From Adenanthera pavonina (taxonomy: Eukaryota; Streptophyta; Magnoliopsida; Fabales; Fabaceae), in contig JAIVEN010000009.1 in the NCBI GenBank assembly GCA_026686845.1, forward strand, positions 40,325,001 to 40,389,000: a stretch of DNA of 64,000 nucleotides, written 5' to 3'. Shown piece after piece: positions 1 to 10,870 of the stretch; the stretch's first letter is position 1; each line of letters starts with the position of its first letter. Below the pieces are notes generated by a model that was not told the DNA's origin, did not search any database, and saw nothing but the letters and a program-made list of their open reading frames with translations. The translations under genes and the position numbers were made by a program.

Positions 1-572
1 TGGAATTGGGGTTCAAAGGGGCTAAATCCTGAAGGAGTTGTTCTCTGGGGTGAAACCTCTTTAGACAAGTTAGTTTAGTCAATTAGGACCTATATGAATG
101 GTCCCTAGGTCCCAATTTGCTTTGGATGGCTATTGAGAAAGGTTTATTGTGAGTTTAGGCTAAAAAGTGGTCAAAATGGTATTAGGTGTCCAAAATCTCC
201 ATATGGAGATGGATTCAAGTGAAATTAGTGTCTATTATTAGATTGAGTCAAGATTGACTTGTAGGAGCTGGAATAAGATCAATCGGAGGATGGAGCATAA
301 AGTTGTGTGTATCGAAGTTTACCGCAGAAACTTGGAAATTGCTGATATGATATCAGCAAGGGGCGTCATGGCACAAGAATCTTGGCTACAACGTCACTAG
401 TTACTCCCTCTCCCAAGCCATGGTGGTATTGCAGCTCACTGTGGCACTAACCTATACTAAGTCTTTGAGGCCACGATGCTACTGTAGATGGCCACAACCA
501 CAACCCTATTCTAGTGTTCTTTGGTACTTTTTCAAGGTTTTGATGTTTTAGGAGTGGAATTTTGGGTGTTCT
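1..572 (+). mobile_element. Family-B gypsy 5' LTR, copy B1, left part (window-truncated)
   Basis: This is the downstream half of a long Ty3/gypsy LTR that starts outside the window. It matches the complete family-B LTRs at 7474-10140 and 42435-45053 and the partial copies near 9590, 44420 and 54550. It is interrupted after base 572 by a solo family-A LTR and resumes at 3079. The uninterrupted sequence across this point can be read at about 55130, which proves the insertion. It ends at 3150, just before a primer binding site, so it is the 5' LTR of gypsy copy 1. Confidence 0.85.
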
Positions 573-3078
573 TGTAATATCCCAAAGTTTCACTAGATAC
601 TAGGTAATAAAAAAGGACATAATTGATGATAATATAAAATATACAAGGAATTCATGAAAACAGACAGACACAATTTTGCATGAAATAGGATAAAGAGATT
701 ATTTTTCCCGATTAGATAGTTACTAATAAAAAACTATAAAAATGACATTCATATCCCAAAAGTATTAAAATTTACGTGGGAAACAAATAGAAAAGTCTTG
801 GAAAAAATTACACCTAATGACCCGAAAGTTTCAGAAATTATAATTTAACCTTAGGTCAAGGACAATTTTGTAAATATATAAAATTACTATCAAAACGAAG
901 CCTGCGATGAGAGACGTCCAATGGTATATGGCACTGAGGGCTAATGTTCAAGAATAAAGAAATAATCAGTGTCGAGTGTCTAAAAGTAATAGTAAACCGA
1001 TAAAGTAAAACGGGCGCCTTACTGATGGTTAAAAAGAAATCGGGTTAGGATATGGGTCATACACACATACCATTTGGGACATGATAATTATGGAAATGTA
1101 AAAATAAAATTAAAATAGTCCTGTAACCCAAAAATGCTAAATTAGTATAAAGACGGTTTTATCGGTACGGTTAAAAAGTACTCGGATTGAGGTATATCTG
1201 GATCAGAAAAATTAGGCAATTTTTGGACACTTCTCTCTCTCCCATGCATGACTTTTGCTGTAGTCATGTGACTCAAGTAATATAATATTATATTTTGTAA
1301 TACTTCTTGAAGAAGTATGTGAAAAAGTAGCCATGATTAGCAAAAAGTGACTTTAATTAATTAAGTGATTAGCCACTTAATTAAACCACTTAACCACTCA
1401 TTTCCCACTTCATTTCATGAGCTCTTCCAGTAGTAAAAGACCAGAAAGAAAACGCAAGAGAAGGAGGAAAGAAGGAGAGAAAGAAAGAGGGAAAATCCAA
1501 GGAAATTCAAAGCATACGTTGGTAAGCTTTAATACTACTACCTTAAGCTTATGATCTATGGTTTCCAAAGCATGATTTATGATTTAGTTTGCTTCCTTTA
1601 TACCTTAGGGTTTCAACCAAATTGGGTTTTTAGCATAGGAATGAGTTTTGGACCATGAAAGTTAGGAAAAAGCATAGGCTAGATACTAGAAGCATGAATC
1701 CATGGATGGTTTAAAGTGATTTGAAGGAAAATTTTTTTAATCACTTTGAGATAATTTCGGCTAGAACAGGGGAAGTATTTAGATTTTTAATTTCATGATT
1801 TTGACCTTAAAAATAGATTCCCCATGGTCCAAAACCTTAAGAACAAGTATGTTGTACCATAAGGTTCCTTTGACATTGTATAATTCTGAAAAACTAATGG
1901 CTAAATTGGTTCAATGATGATATGATTAGGTTCAAGGAAGTGTTAAGAGGCTCAAGAAGTGGCATACCAAGTTTGGAGAGCATGGGAGCACCATAAGGTA
2001 GTTAATTTCCCATACTAGCATTATGTTATCATGTTTATTTTCAATGTGCTTTATGCCTTGTCATATGATTACAATGATATTTTGAGATGATTTATGTGCA
2101 TTGGCTAAGTTGATTGAGGGGCATTGAGACCCTGGGATATCCATTTTTCAAAATGAAACTCTACTGAAAATTTTATGAATTCATATGATGCAAATGTGTA
2201 ATGTATTCAAAATGTGTTATCTTGATGTTTTCATGCTTAATGTGATGATGTGATGGAATGTTGGGTGTTAACTACTGAGATTCTTTGAATCTCACCCTCC
2301 CAAATATTAACCATGAATAGGTAGCAACAATGGCAAGATCACCAAGGAAGAGAAAGGAAAGGAGAAAGAATTTGGCCATTAACTCGATAATCCTAGCAAT
2401 AGCCATGAGCTTTGACCTTTTGTGTAATTTTGTAAATGTGGTGTTAAGTATATTTCTTCAAGTTTTTATGATGCCTTAGGTCTTAGTTAAAGTATGGTAT
2501 AGCATGGAAATGATGTATGGCCATGTAAATATTTTATGGCTTTTGTTTGGTAAAGTAGTAAGAGGTAAAAGGTCATCTTGACCTATGTAGAGTCAACATG
2601 CCATTATTTGGATCTTTTGACATATAAAGTATGAATGATGTATATGTTTTAAAGTAGACATGAAGAGCTCTCCAATGGTCCAAAGATCACTCAGATTGGG
2701 TGTGTGTACAATATTTAGTGGATTTTTATATTTAATCCCAATTAAAAGGATTATTTTGCAGTTTTCATATAAATTGTGAAATTTCATAGAGTTTGCTATA
2801 TAGATTAGTACTATCATTGCTCTGACTTATATTTTTCCTATGTTGACAAAGTTATAAGCTATTCATAGAGATTTGAATCACATGCATATGATTTTTATTG
2901 ATTTAGTTATGATTTTTCAAAATTTAATCAGAATAAATAAATTTGATTAAATGAATAATGCCTAAAGTTGAGAAAAATATATTATGGCTTTTATTGTGAT
3001 TCATGATCTTACTAATATATAAATAGACTTTAGAATGATTAAATACATGGGAAATGGGCCCATAAGAGAGGTGTTATA
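573..3078 (+). mobile_element. Solo family-A LTR (A1) with 5-bp TSD
   Basis: This 2506-bp solo LTR begins TGTAATATCCC and ends GGTGTTATA (other copies end GTGTTACA). It is flanked by the direct repeat gttct at 568-572 and 3079-3083. The empty site is preserved in the related B LTR near 55135, which reads straight through. No internal retrotransposon sequence is present, so it is a solo LTR left by LTR-LTR recombination. It contains the 19-nt palindrome TGAGATTCTTTGAATCTCA at 2276-2294, conserved in most A copies. No coding sequence of note lies inside; short open frames such as that at 2593-2817 are chance. Confidence 0.93.
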
Positions 3079-3150
3079 GTTCTAGTTTGATTTGGCAAGT
3101 TTTTGGAATTTTTGGTGAATAACGGAGGCATGTTGTAGTAGGGTGTTACA
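3079..3150 (+). mobile_element. Family-B gypsy 5' LTR, copy B1, 3' end
   Basis: This is the remainder of LTR B1 after the A1 insertion, ending in the terminal GGGTGTTACA. It is nearly identical to 55136-55207 in gypsy copy 3. Confidence 0.88.
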
Positions 3151-3168
3151 CTTTGGTATCAAGGCAAT
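3151..3168 (+). promoter_or_regulatory. tRNA primer binding site of gypsy copy 1
   Basis: Two bases after the LTR end the sequence reads TTTGGTATCAAGGC. It resembles the TGGTATCAGAGC complement of initiator tRNA-Met used by most plant gypsy elements, with changes after TGGTATCA. Minus-strand DNA synthesis would have started here. Confidence 0.8.
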
Positions 3169-3297
3169 AGTTCAAGCCATTGTTTTTGCTTCTGGTAATA
3201 CTTGGCACAATTTCAATTGCATAGACTTGTATATTCCCATTGTATTACTAGTCCAAAGCCATATAACTAAACATGTTGTTACTTGTGTGTATGAGAA

Positions 3298-4735
3298 ATG
3301 TCTCGCAAAGGAAGATAGAGTAACAATGATTTGATGAGACAAATGTATGAGATTTTGCAAGCCTTTTAGACCGAGTAAATACTTATGGGGAAACATTAAA
3401 TAAACTGCAAGAACAATTGAACATATAAGAGTATGGTAATGTGGATGAAGAGGTTGGCATGTATGTTAATTTGAATGTAGGAGAGGATAATGATGAGGAA
3501 GTGGTGGAACCTGAGAAAGCCACAAGAACAGAAAGAAGGGGTATCTCCTCCCAATAGAAGAACTTTTAGAAGTTCAATCCCTCAACTTTCGAATATAAAA
3601 TGGACCCTGCATTAGCTGAAGAATGGGTCAATCAACTTGAGACCATATTCGATGTGATGGATTGCTCCTTTGAACAAAAAGTACAACTGGTGGTGTTTAA
3701 GCTTGAAAAGAAGGCTAAGCATTGGTGGAGGAGTGTTCTACTAAGTGTTGAATCCATGAATGCCTTGATGAATTAGGAACAATTTAAAGAAAGATTCTTC
3801 ACATACTACTTTCCTCTTGCCTTGATGATGCAAAAGAAGGCAAATTTTCTAACTTTTCAATAGGGGAATTTGTCGGTAAGTGATTATATTGATCAATTTG
3901 TGGATTTAGCAAAATATTCCATGTATTTGAAAGATTATCCTGATGACAGGGGGAAGGCTCAATGTCTATTTGAGGGAGCTCGTTTGAAAAGTAAGGAGTG
4001 GTTATCGGTGGTCGAATTCACGTCCTTTGAGGACCTATATGCAAAGATGTGTGTCCTATCCTGGTGAATGCGGGAAACAGAGGAGGAAAAGATGAACTCA
4101 ATAATTCAAGCATTTTCTCATCTAGGACCTACTAGAGGTGTCAGTAAAGGAAGTGGATCTGGTAGTAGTAGCGGAAGTGGTGGTTCTGGTGGAGGAAAAG
4201 GTTGTCATAATAGAGGTCATTTTGGCAGGGGAAGAGGCAGGTTTGTTCGGGATTAATCTAATAGAGGCCAGTTTGACAGACGGTAATTCTATAAAGGAGG
4301 CTTTGACTAAGGGAGCTCTGGTCAGAATGAATTTGCAGGGAAAGATGTAGCTCTATCTTAATACAGTTCAGGTAGTACCTTAAAATGTGGAATGACCTAT
4401 GGCGATCGACCATGTTTGATTTGCTATAACTGTGAGAGGCCTCGACATATCTCACGAAATTACCATGAGCCAAGACGTGATGATACAATGAGAAAACCTA
4501 CGATGCAAGACGAGTATTCACAATAACTTGATAGGAAGTGGATCTAGTGCCTAATCTAATTAGAGGTAAACTTAAACTCAATGGTTCATTTGTACATGTA
4601 TTGTTTAATTCTGGTATGTCACATTCCATTATATCTTTTGATTGTACTCAAAGATTGAGTATTGTGGTAATGGAGCTACCTTTTGAATTGTCAGTTTCCA
4701 CACCCACGAGAGTTTCATTAAGAACTACCTAAGCT
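3298..4735 (+). pseudogene. gypsy copy 1 gag and protease (decayed)
   Basis: This is the remnant of a family-B chromovirus gag followed by the aspartic protease. The start MSRKGR at 3298 matches the better-preserved MSRRGR start of copy 3 (55356). A Retrotrans_gag-type capsid segment is visible at about 3590-4067, with EEWVNQLETIF, KKAKHWWRSV and ERFFTYYFP. A Gly/Ser/Arg-rich nucleocapsid-like stretch follows at 4130-4255. The zinc knuckle at 4427-4468 reads CYNC....H....Y, so the last Cys of CCHC is lost. The protease motif near 4598-4630 is VLFNSGMSHS, where the catalytic Asp of D-S-G is Asn. Stops at 3774 (TAG) and 4065 (TGA) are shared with copy 3. Other stops and a frameshift after 4140 are private. 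It cannot make a working polyprotein. Confidence 0.88.
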
Positions 4736-4959
4736 TGTCTGAATTGTGTGGTTCATTTTGAACACTGAAGAACAACACTGGATCTAATCTATTTGCTATT
4801 GCAAGAGATTGATGTTATCATTGGGATGAATTAGTTGCGGGAAAATAATGTAATTCTTGACTGTGCTTTGAAGATTATGTCATTGCCAATAAATATCCCT
4901 AATGTTCAAGGGAATGAAAATGTTTGTCTGTCCTTTACTTAAGCTAACAGGTACTTGTA

Positions 4960-5553
4960 GAAAGGGTGACAAGGGTTTTTGTTTTCTTCTCTATTAATGT
5001 GAATAAGAAAGAAGGAACAAAAAAATATCTGATTGTATGTGAATATCCTAATCTGTTTACAGAGGAGATTACCTGCTCACCACCACCACGAGAGCTGGAG
5101 TTTTCCATTGATTTGGTGCCCGAGATAAATTCTATTTCTAAGGCTCCATATCGAATGGTACCATTTGAATTGAAAGAACTTAAGAAGCAGATTGAAAATT
5201 TGTTGAAAAGGGGTTTTATCAGACCGAGTATCTTACCTTGGGGAGCTCGAGTGTTATTCATTAAAAAGAAGATTGGCAGTCTCAGGTTATGCATCGATTA
5301 TAGGTAGTTGAATAGGGTAACAATCAAGAATAAATATCCTTTGCCTCGGATTTATGATTTGATTGATCAATTAGCAGGTGCCTTTATTTTCTCTAAAATT
5401 GATTGGAGGTCGGGATACCATCAACTTTGGGTGCATCTGAGGATGTGCCTAAAACAGCTTTTCAAACTCGATATGGGCATTATGAATTCCTTATCATGCC
5501 CTTTGGATTGACCAACGCCCTGGCAATTTTCATGCACTATATGAACAGGATAT
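4960..5553 (+). pseudogene. gypsy copy 1 reverse transcriptase, 3'-truncated
   Basis: This is the N-terminal half of a Ty3/gypsy RT. In order it shows SKAPYRM (5140), an ELKKQIENLL helix, GFIRPSILPWGA, the VLFIKKK...RLCIDYR finger motif, an in-frame TAG at 5305, then LNRVTIKNKYPLPRI and FSKIDWRSGYHQ (5392-5428). A frameshift near 5450 moves the rest into another frame, where MPFGLTNALAIF is readable. The catalytic YVDD box is absent because the copy is cut at 5553 by a Sirevirus LTR piece. RNase H and integrase are missing here. Confidence 0.9.
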
Positions 5554-6208
5554 TGTTGAATCAGAAGTTTTGATGATTCCAAACAATTAAAGCTTGGAAA
5601 GGAGAATATCAAATGAGTATGAAAAGACAGTGAAGAAATCTAATGAAGAACAAGTGAAGATTTAGTTGTTAGGATTTTTCACTACGTGCACGGGGTAAAA
5701 TGCTTTAATTCTTACTTATTCATGTTACCACTGCACTTAAATGAGTAATTTCATAGTTGTCCTACATTAGCATATGTTAAATTTGAAAAATACTAACTAA
5801 CAGATGAATTTTGTTATTGACTCATGTGCATTTTGTGCAAAATTCAAACTTTACTTAATGAAATTTGAAAATATAGAGATTTTATCTCTAATAGGTAAAT
5901 TTCAATTCTAAAATTCGAATTTCGAGCCAAGTATTTTTGGTCAATGTATGCAAAATTCATATGAAGCTTAATAAAAAATCAAATGTTGATGAAGTTCAAA
6001 GAAAGTTCAGAGTCACCTCCTTTGACAAATAAACTTTGGATTTCAAAGAGTAAATTTTGAAATGCGAACTTGTGAGTCTAGTTAGAGTATATTTCTAACA
6101 AATAAATTTTGTAGTTTAATATTCAAATTTCACATAAAAGAACTTTTGTGCCATGTTAAACAAGCCTCTACAAAATGAATTTTAACTTCTGAAATTTGAA
6201 TTTCAGAA
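5554..6208 (+). mobile_element. 5' part of a Sirevirus-type copia LTR
   Basis: It begins TGTTGAATCAGAAGTTTTG and matches the first about 655 bases of the complete Sirevirus LTR at 39399-40973 and of the 5' LTR at 31286. It shares the motif series with AAATTCGAATTT-type palindromes and GACAGATGAA boxes. The match stops near 6208, well short of the roughly 1575-bp full length, so this is a truncated LTR. It abuts the gypsy RT directly on the left. No TSD can be checked because the right end is missing. Confidence 0.8.
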
Positions 6209-6466
6209 CTAAAATTGATAGTTTTTATTGTAAATTTTATATTTGATGTTAATAGTTTTTTATTTGGCCAAATATTTGATATTGATAGTTTAGATACATT
6301 TACTAATCAAATTATAGAACTAAGAAATTTTATAATTAATATTATCAAAATTAATCAACATCATATGATTAAAAAATTAAAAAAAAATTATGATCTTTTA
6401 AAAGTTTAATTTATATATGTATTTAAAATATTACTATACTTTGAGTTGACCTTAATAACAAACCTT
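6209..6466. other. AT-rich intergenic sequence
   Basis: This is very AT-rich DNA with no similarity to other parts of the window. An open frame at 6215-6409 is rich in Ile, Phe and Asn, as chance frames in such DNA are, and is not called a gene. Confidence 0.5.
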
Positions 6467-7473
6467 AATTTCACTGTAATTCTATGTGATGTTCCCCATA
6501 TACCGATACTTGAATTTGTTTGACTTTCAATTTAGAAAACTTGGCATATGTGACATGAAAATTGGCTTTGAACCCCACAAGGTCATTAACATTTGAATAA
6601 AATTTTCTTGTATAGTCCATAAAAACTAATCCTTAAAAATTTTAAATAATATTCTCATACTCTTTATATTAATAGAGTAAATTAATGGTTCTATCCTCAT
6701 CAAATAATTTAAATTTTATTTGGCCTTCCAAAAATAAAAGGTCGAAAAAAAAATACTCCTCTAAAACGTATTAAGCATGCACTTTCAAAGACCAAATATT
6801 TGAAACCGAGTTTCAAATCCCCATTTACTTGTGTCCTAATCAATCTAACATTGGTTAAAACCCAGTAATTTATATACAAATTTCTGTACTAATTTCCTTC
6901 ACAACTTGGTTACTTCCCATTAATTTCCGTACTTCAATGTCGAAGATCATAATACCCCCACTATATAAGCAAACACCTCTATAACATTAATAAGAAAAAT
7001 TCGTAATTTGTTATTCAAACATTTTTCTCAACAGCATAGCATGTAGTTTTCTTTGAGAAAAAATAAGGAACCATTTTTAATTCCCTAGAAATTAATATAT
7101 GAGTAGAAATATTGTAGGCGACCCATTTTTTATAATAAAATGTTAAGCATTTTCATTATATATTTGAAAAATTTTATTTCCTTGAGATTAATATAAATGA
7201 TGCATATAGCAAAACAGAATTAGAATTAGCATTTAAGATCTATAATTAGAAAAAAGTATGAATGACTTTGGAGGGACTAATTATTAAACAAAAAACCTAC
7301 TTTTGGAAGACAAAATAAGTATAAAGTATAAAAAATTTAGTCTAAAATTTAACGAATAATTAGTTTCAATGAACTATACAGGAAAATTTTATTCAAGAGT
7401 TATAGGCTATGTAGTATACAATTGTTCAAAACCATTTTTCATGTCCCATGCTTCAAGTTTTCTAAATTGGAAT
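6467..7473. mobile_element. Long-terminal-inverted-repeat DNA element, part 1
   Basis: The left arm, about 6467-6640, is the imperfect inverted complement of 7357-7473 continued at 10141-10208. Corresponding blocks include AATTTAGAAAACTTG (6530s) against its complement near 7450, and TGAATAAAATTTTC followed by GTATAG.CCAT..AAACTAAT (about 6600-6632) against 7360-7400. A family-B LTR (7474-10140) has split the right arm, and the arm resumes exactly after it. Arms of about 180 bp with a roughly 0.7-kb interior suit a non-autonomous Mutator-like or foldback element. No transposase is seen. Flanking TSDs could not be identified. Confidence 0.65.
6880..6990 (+). promoter_or_regulatory. Promoter-like block related to the small-gene promoter
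   Basis: This sits inside the inverted-repeat element. It aligns with 10245-10345 upstream of the small gene at 10479. Shared blocks are AATTTCTG..TAATTTCC, TTACTTCCC, GA.GATCATAATACCC, and a TATA box (CTATATAAGC at 6961; TTATATAAATG at 10333) followed by CACCTCTATAAC or GCCTCTCAATGC. No matching coding sequence follows this copy; the next ATG is followed at once by a stop. Confidence 0.5.
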
Positions 7474-10140
7474 TGTAATAACCCTCAGCATACTATCTTG
7501 GACTTAGTCTCAAGCTGACAGGAAGTATACTTGATGATATGTCAGCACCGAAGAAACTAGAACAAAAGAAAGAAGCGAAACGAGAAAAAATTTAAAATTT
7601 GAAATAGAGAAGGGTCACACCACGGTGAGATACATGGCCACATCGGCGAGATACTCATGGAAACTCGAAAACTTTTTGGGTCGAGAGTAGTCATGCCGTG
7701 GCAAGCTTGTTGGCACCGCGGTTAGAGTCATGAAATCTGTTTAAATCGAACGAAAGATCCCGTCAGCCAAAACAAAAGAAAATCAGGGAGGAAGAGTTTT
7801 TCTCTGCTAGGGTTCTGCTCCTCCAACCTTTGGGGTGAGTTCTAACCTTGAAGAGCTTCAATCTTGGTTAGTAAGTGATTCTTAACCTCTCCTCCTCTCT
7901 TTTCATCATGAAACTCAGTTGAAATCCATGGGAGTTTGTTGAGTTCGGTTGGGTTGTATTTTCCACCTATTGAAATGTGAGTAAATGGATTATTGAAGTG
8001 TGGTTTAGTGTTATTAAAGTTTGGGTGTGAGTTTTAGAGAGGTTTTGCATCAGTTAAGGCAAACCCAAGGTCAAAAATGATAGAAGAAGTTGGGAATCCA
8101 AGATGTATGCGGGTGATTATGATGGGTATGGTTAATTGGAGCTCATTAATGTGTGTTTATGTTGTTAGAACTCTAGATTAAGCTTAAAAAGCTAGATTGT
8201 GGATTTTACTTGTTATAGGTATTATGTTAATTAAAGGTATTATGATGTTGTAGTGCTTGATTAGCTAATTGGAAGCGTGTGGTTCATGATAGGCTCTTCG
8301 TAGGCTTGCTTAATCCCCTGTGTGTGTGGTGTTGATAATTTCGAGGTAATCGAGTATTTGTGATATATGTGTTATATGTTGATATATATATGCCTATTTC
8401 TATTCATACCACAATATTGTTATGTGTGTGTGTATGGTTTCCTATACATATTGTGGTATGCACACGGCTAGACAAAGTATGAATCCTAACCTAGGTATTT
8501 GTATATAACGATAATGAGTATAATGTTGTATATGTTTATATGTGACTTTGTAGCATCCCCATACGATTGCATGCTAGCATGACCAAGATCATGACCATGA
8601 TGATGATTATGTTGTTAGAAGCATGTTAGCATGGCATTGACATTATCACCATTGATACATATTGTATGGTGGATTGGGAAGTGATGATGAGATGTGATAT
8701 AATGATGAGATGAGATATGATGTGATATGATGATGATATGATATGGTGATAGGATGTAACATCTCTACCACTAAATCATCTCTTATGGCCTAGAGAGCTA
8801 GGTGGCAGTAGATTATAGCTTCCCTAAATTACCTCCAATTTGGGTGGACTAGGGGAAGGAGAGCCACGATCTAAGCATTAGTACAACCTTTGGTTAGGTG
8901 CAGTAGTGTAAGGTAATCTTGGTGATATCCTGGAATCAATCTTTACCAGCAGTTGGAAGGGAATTATCTATTTGAAATGTCTTGTGAAGACGCCAGCTCA
9001 TGGTTCTAGTCATGTATGAGGGAGACATGCATACCTTAGCATTCTGCACTACACTACAACATTTGTATATATGTGTGCTATTGTTGATATTATTGCACAT
9101 GTGTGTTTGTCCCGGTCACTGAGACTTTTTCTCACACCCCCCATGTCTAGCATTTTAGGTGAAGACTCTAGTACTAGTCCAGAGAAGACCAAGGAGTCGT
9201 AGGCCTCTCCACCATAGGGAATTTCTAAAGTAACAGGTAGTTATACATTATTCAGTTTATATAATATTGTGCCAAGTAGGTTGTTGTTGTTTGGTTGCCT
9301 GTATGAGTATCCTGAGAGTAGTATCCATATGTTATCTAATGATAGGATGATTGTGACAATGTTGTTTGGATGATATAGATGATTATGTGATGATATTGAT
9401 AATAATGGATGACATATGATAGTGAGATATGTGCTACGGATGGTTTATATGTATGTGATAATATGGACCCTGGTATAGGTCATTATTGTTAGAGCACATG
9501 TCCATGAGCCAGATTGGTTATGTGTATGAGCCCAATATGGGTTTTTGAGCCTTGTATGTATGTTTGGGCATGTAGCTCATTGTGTAGAATTAGGGTTCAT
9601 GGGGGTCAAATTTCAAAGGAGTTATTTCACTTAGTGAAACCTCTTTGGAAAAGTTGAGTAAGCTAAATAAGACCTGTGTAAATGGTCAATAAGTGCCAAT
9701 TTGCCTTTGGTAGCTATTAGAGGTGGTTGGTTGTGAGTTTTGTCTAAAAAGTGACCAAACTGGTCACAAGTATCTAAAATCTCTAGACTGAGATAGATTG
9801 AGGTGTAACAGGTGTTTATAGTTAGATTGAGATGAGATTGACCTATAAGAGTTGGAATCAGGTCAATTAGATGTTGGAGATAAAGTTATATGTGTCGAAA
9901 GTTCGCTCAGAAAATTAGCATTTTACTACTATGGTTGTTGATACGTGGGCTACACCACTAGAAGCCAGGCCGACGCCAATCCCCTTTGTTTCAAAAAAAT
10001 TTTCAACCTAAGAGCTTTCATGCCGCAGGAGTACTGTAGTGGGCACAGTGTCGTGTCCTAATCTTCCTGTATTGCTTGGTTTGGCCAAATTTTTGACGTT
10101 TTAGGTGATTTGTGGGGGTATTTTGAAGTAGGTCATTACA
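7474..10140 (+). mobile_element. Solo family-B gypsy LTR (B2)
   Basis: This 2667-bp LTR begins TGTAATAACCC and ends GGTCATTACA. It lies inside the right arm of the inverted-repeat element: that arm stops at 7473 and resumes at 10141, which fixes both ends independently. The TSD is degenerate (about tggaat and tgaag). It carries the family-B donor-like GTAAGT at 7871, a short palindrome (GAGACTTTTTCTC) at 9120-9134, and an acceptor-like ATTTTAG at 9152-9158. A GATAT/ATG-rich simple-sequence stretch lies at 8685-8755. No internal region is present, so it is a solo LTR. Confidence 0.88.
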
Positions 10141-10208
10141 TGAAGTCATAAACAATTTTTAATATAAGTCATATGGAAGGAGGTCTCATAGAAATAAAGT
10201 GAAATTAA
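10141..10208. mobile_element. Long-terminal-inverted-repeat DNA element, outer part of right arm
   Basis: The reverse complement of this block matches 6467-6530 (TAATTTCACT, TTCTATG.GA, CC.CCATAT, AATT.GTTT.GACTT), completing the right arm after the LTR insertion. Confidence 0.6.
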
Positions 10209-10244
10209 CACTATGTCTTCTACCTTGAAAATGTTAAGAGAAAT

Positions 10245-10345
10245 TTTCTGAGTAAATTTCCCAAACAATCACTTGGTGATTACTTCCCCTTTCATTGTTT
10301 GATCTTTGAACATCATAATGCCCTTTTTTTTTTTATATAAATGCC
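10245..10345 (+). promoter_or_regulatory. Putative promoter of small gene at 10479
   Basis: A TATA box (TTTATATAAATG, about 10332) follows a T-run and lies about 145 bases upstream of the ATG. The leader is rich in pyrimidines. The upstream block is related to 6880-6990, and more weakly to the reverse complement of 14640-14745 upstream of the second small gene (TTTTCTG.GTAAATTTC, CAACAA/CAAACAA, CTTCC). Confidence 0.5.
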
Positions 10346-10478
10346 TCTCAATGCATGATTTCCTCAACCTTCAAAGCATCCCTATCTTCTATCTTATCAT
10401 TAAACTAGCCAAATGTTTTGTATAATCCATATCTAAATAAGATCATTTGATTGATCTTCTATTTGAAGAACTACCACT

Positions 10479-10632
10479 ATGAGTTCTCAGGGTCAAAGCT
10501 GTAACCTTTAACCCTCCAAGAAATGGCAGTCATATCCCAACTACTCAAGAGATTTTTTCCACTGCAAATTGGCCATCTACTCAAAAAGGTCAAGGCTCTA
10601 AGCCTCAAGGAACTAGTACTTCTAATAACTAG
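10479..10632 (+). pseudogene. Unrecognised small gene copy 1 (frameshifted), about 50 aa
   Basis: I do not recognise this family. From ATG 10479 the frame reads MSSQGQS and stops after ten codons. Shifting by one base gives a frame running to TAG at 10630 that contains HIPTTQ, FSTANW and a Gln/Ser/Thr-rich tail. The inverted copy at 14419-14586 has the same layout: MSS start, SQG.S, HIPTTQ, FS, W. Across HIPTTQ the two copies differ almost only at third codon positions (CAT/CAC, ATC/ATT, CCA/CCT, ACT/ACC, CAA/CAG), which suggests past selection on the protein. There is no signal peptide or membrane segment. A TATA-containing block lies upstream. It could be a broken gene or one exon of a larger gene. 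Confidence 0.45.
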
Positions 10633-10774
10633 AGATGATGATCACTTACGTTCACTTCCTTCCATTATTAAGTTGATTTTATTTTTGTTCCAATATATAA
10701 AACCTTTTTTATTAGGAAAATAAAATAAAAAATAAGTGTTATTAGATTCTTTGTAAAAAATTTTTGTGTATTTA

Positions 10775-10870
10775 CTACTCCCTTCGGTCCATATTATAAT
10801 GGTTCTTTTAGAACTCTTATTTGGTCCAAAATATAAGAGGTTATATAATATTTAGTAAAAGTTTTCCTTT
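10775..10870. mobile_element. Possible MITE end (Stowaway-like)
   Basis: The sequence ACTCCCTTCGGTCCATATTA, followed by GGTCCAAAATATAAGAGG, resembles the CTCCCTCCGT terminus of plant Stowaway-type MITEs. A solo B LTR at 10871 interrupts whatever follows, and a clean complementary terminus was not found, so the call is tentative. Confidence 0.35.

Noticed and set aside
4130..4350. Glycine- or valine-rich frames as separate small proteins
   Set aside because: They are alternative frames of the Gly/Ser/Arg-rich nucleocapsid stretch of gypsy gag; the same is true at 56187-56396.
4944..5294. 116-codon minus-strand open frame
   Set aside because: It is the complement of the gypsy RT region, where the plus strand shows conserved RT motifs.
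8685..8755. GATAT/ATG-rich tract as a CRISPR-like or satellite array
   Set aside because: Units are irregular, there are no spacers, and the tract occurs within the B LTR (similarly at 43555-43590).
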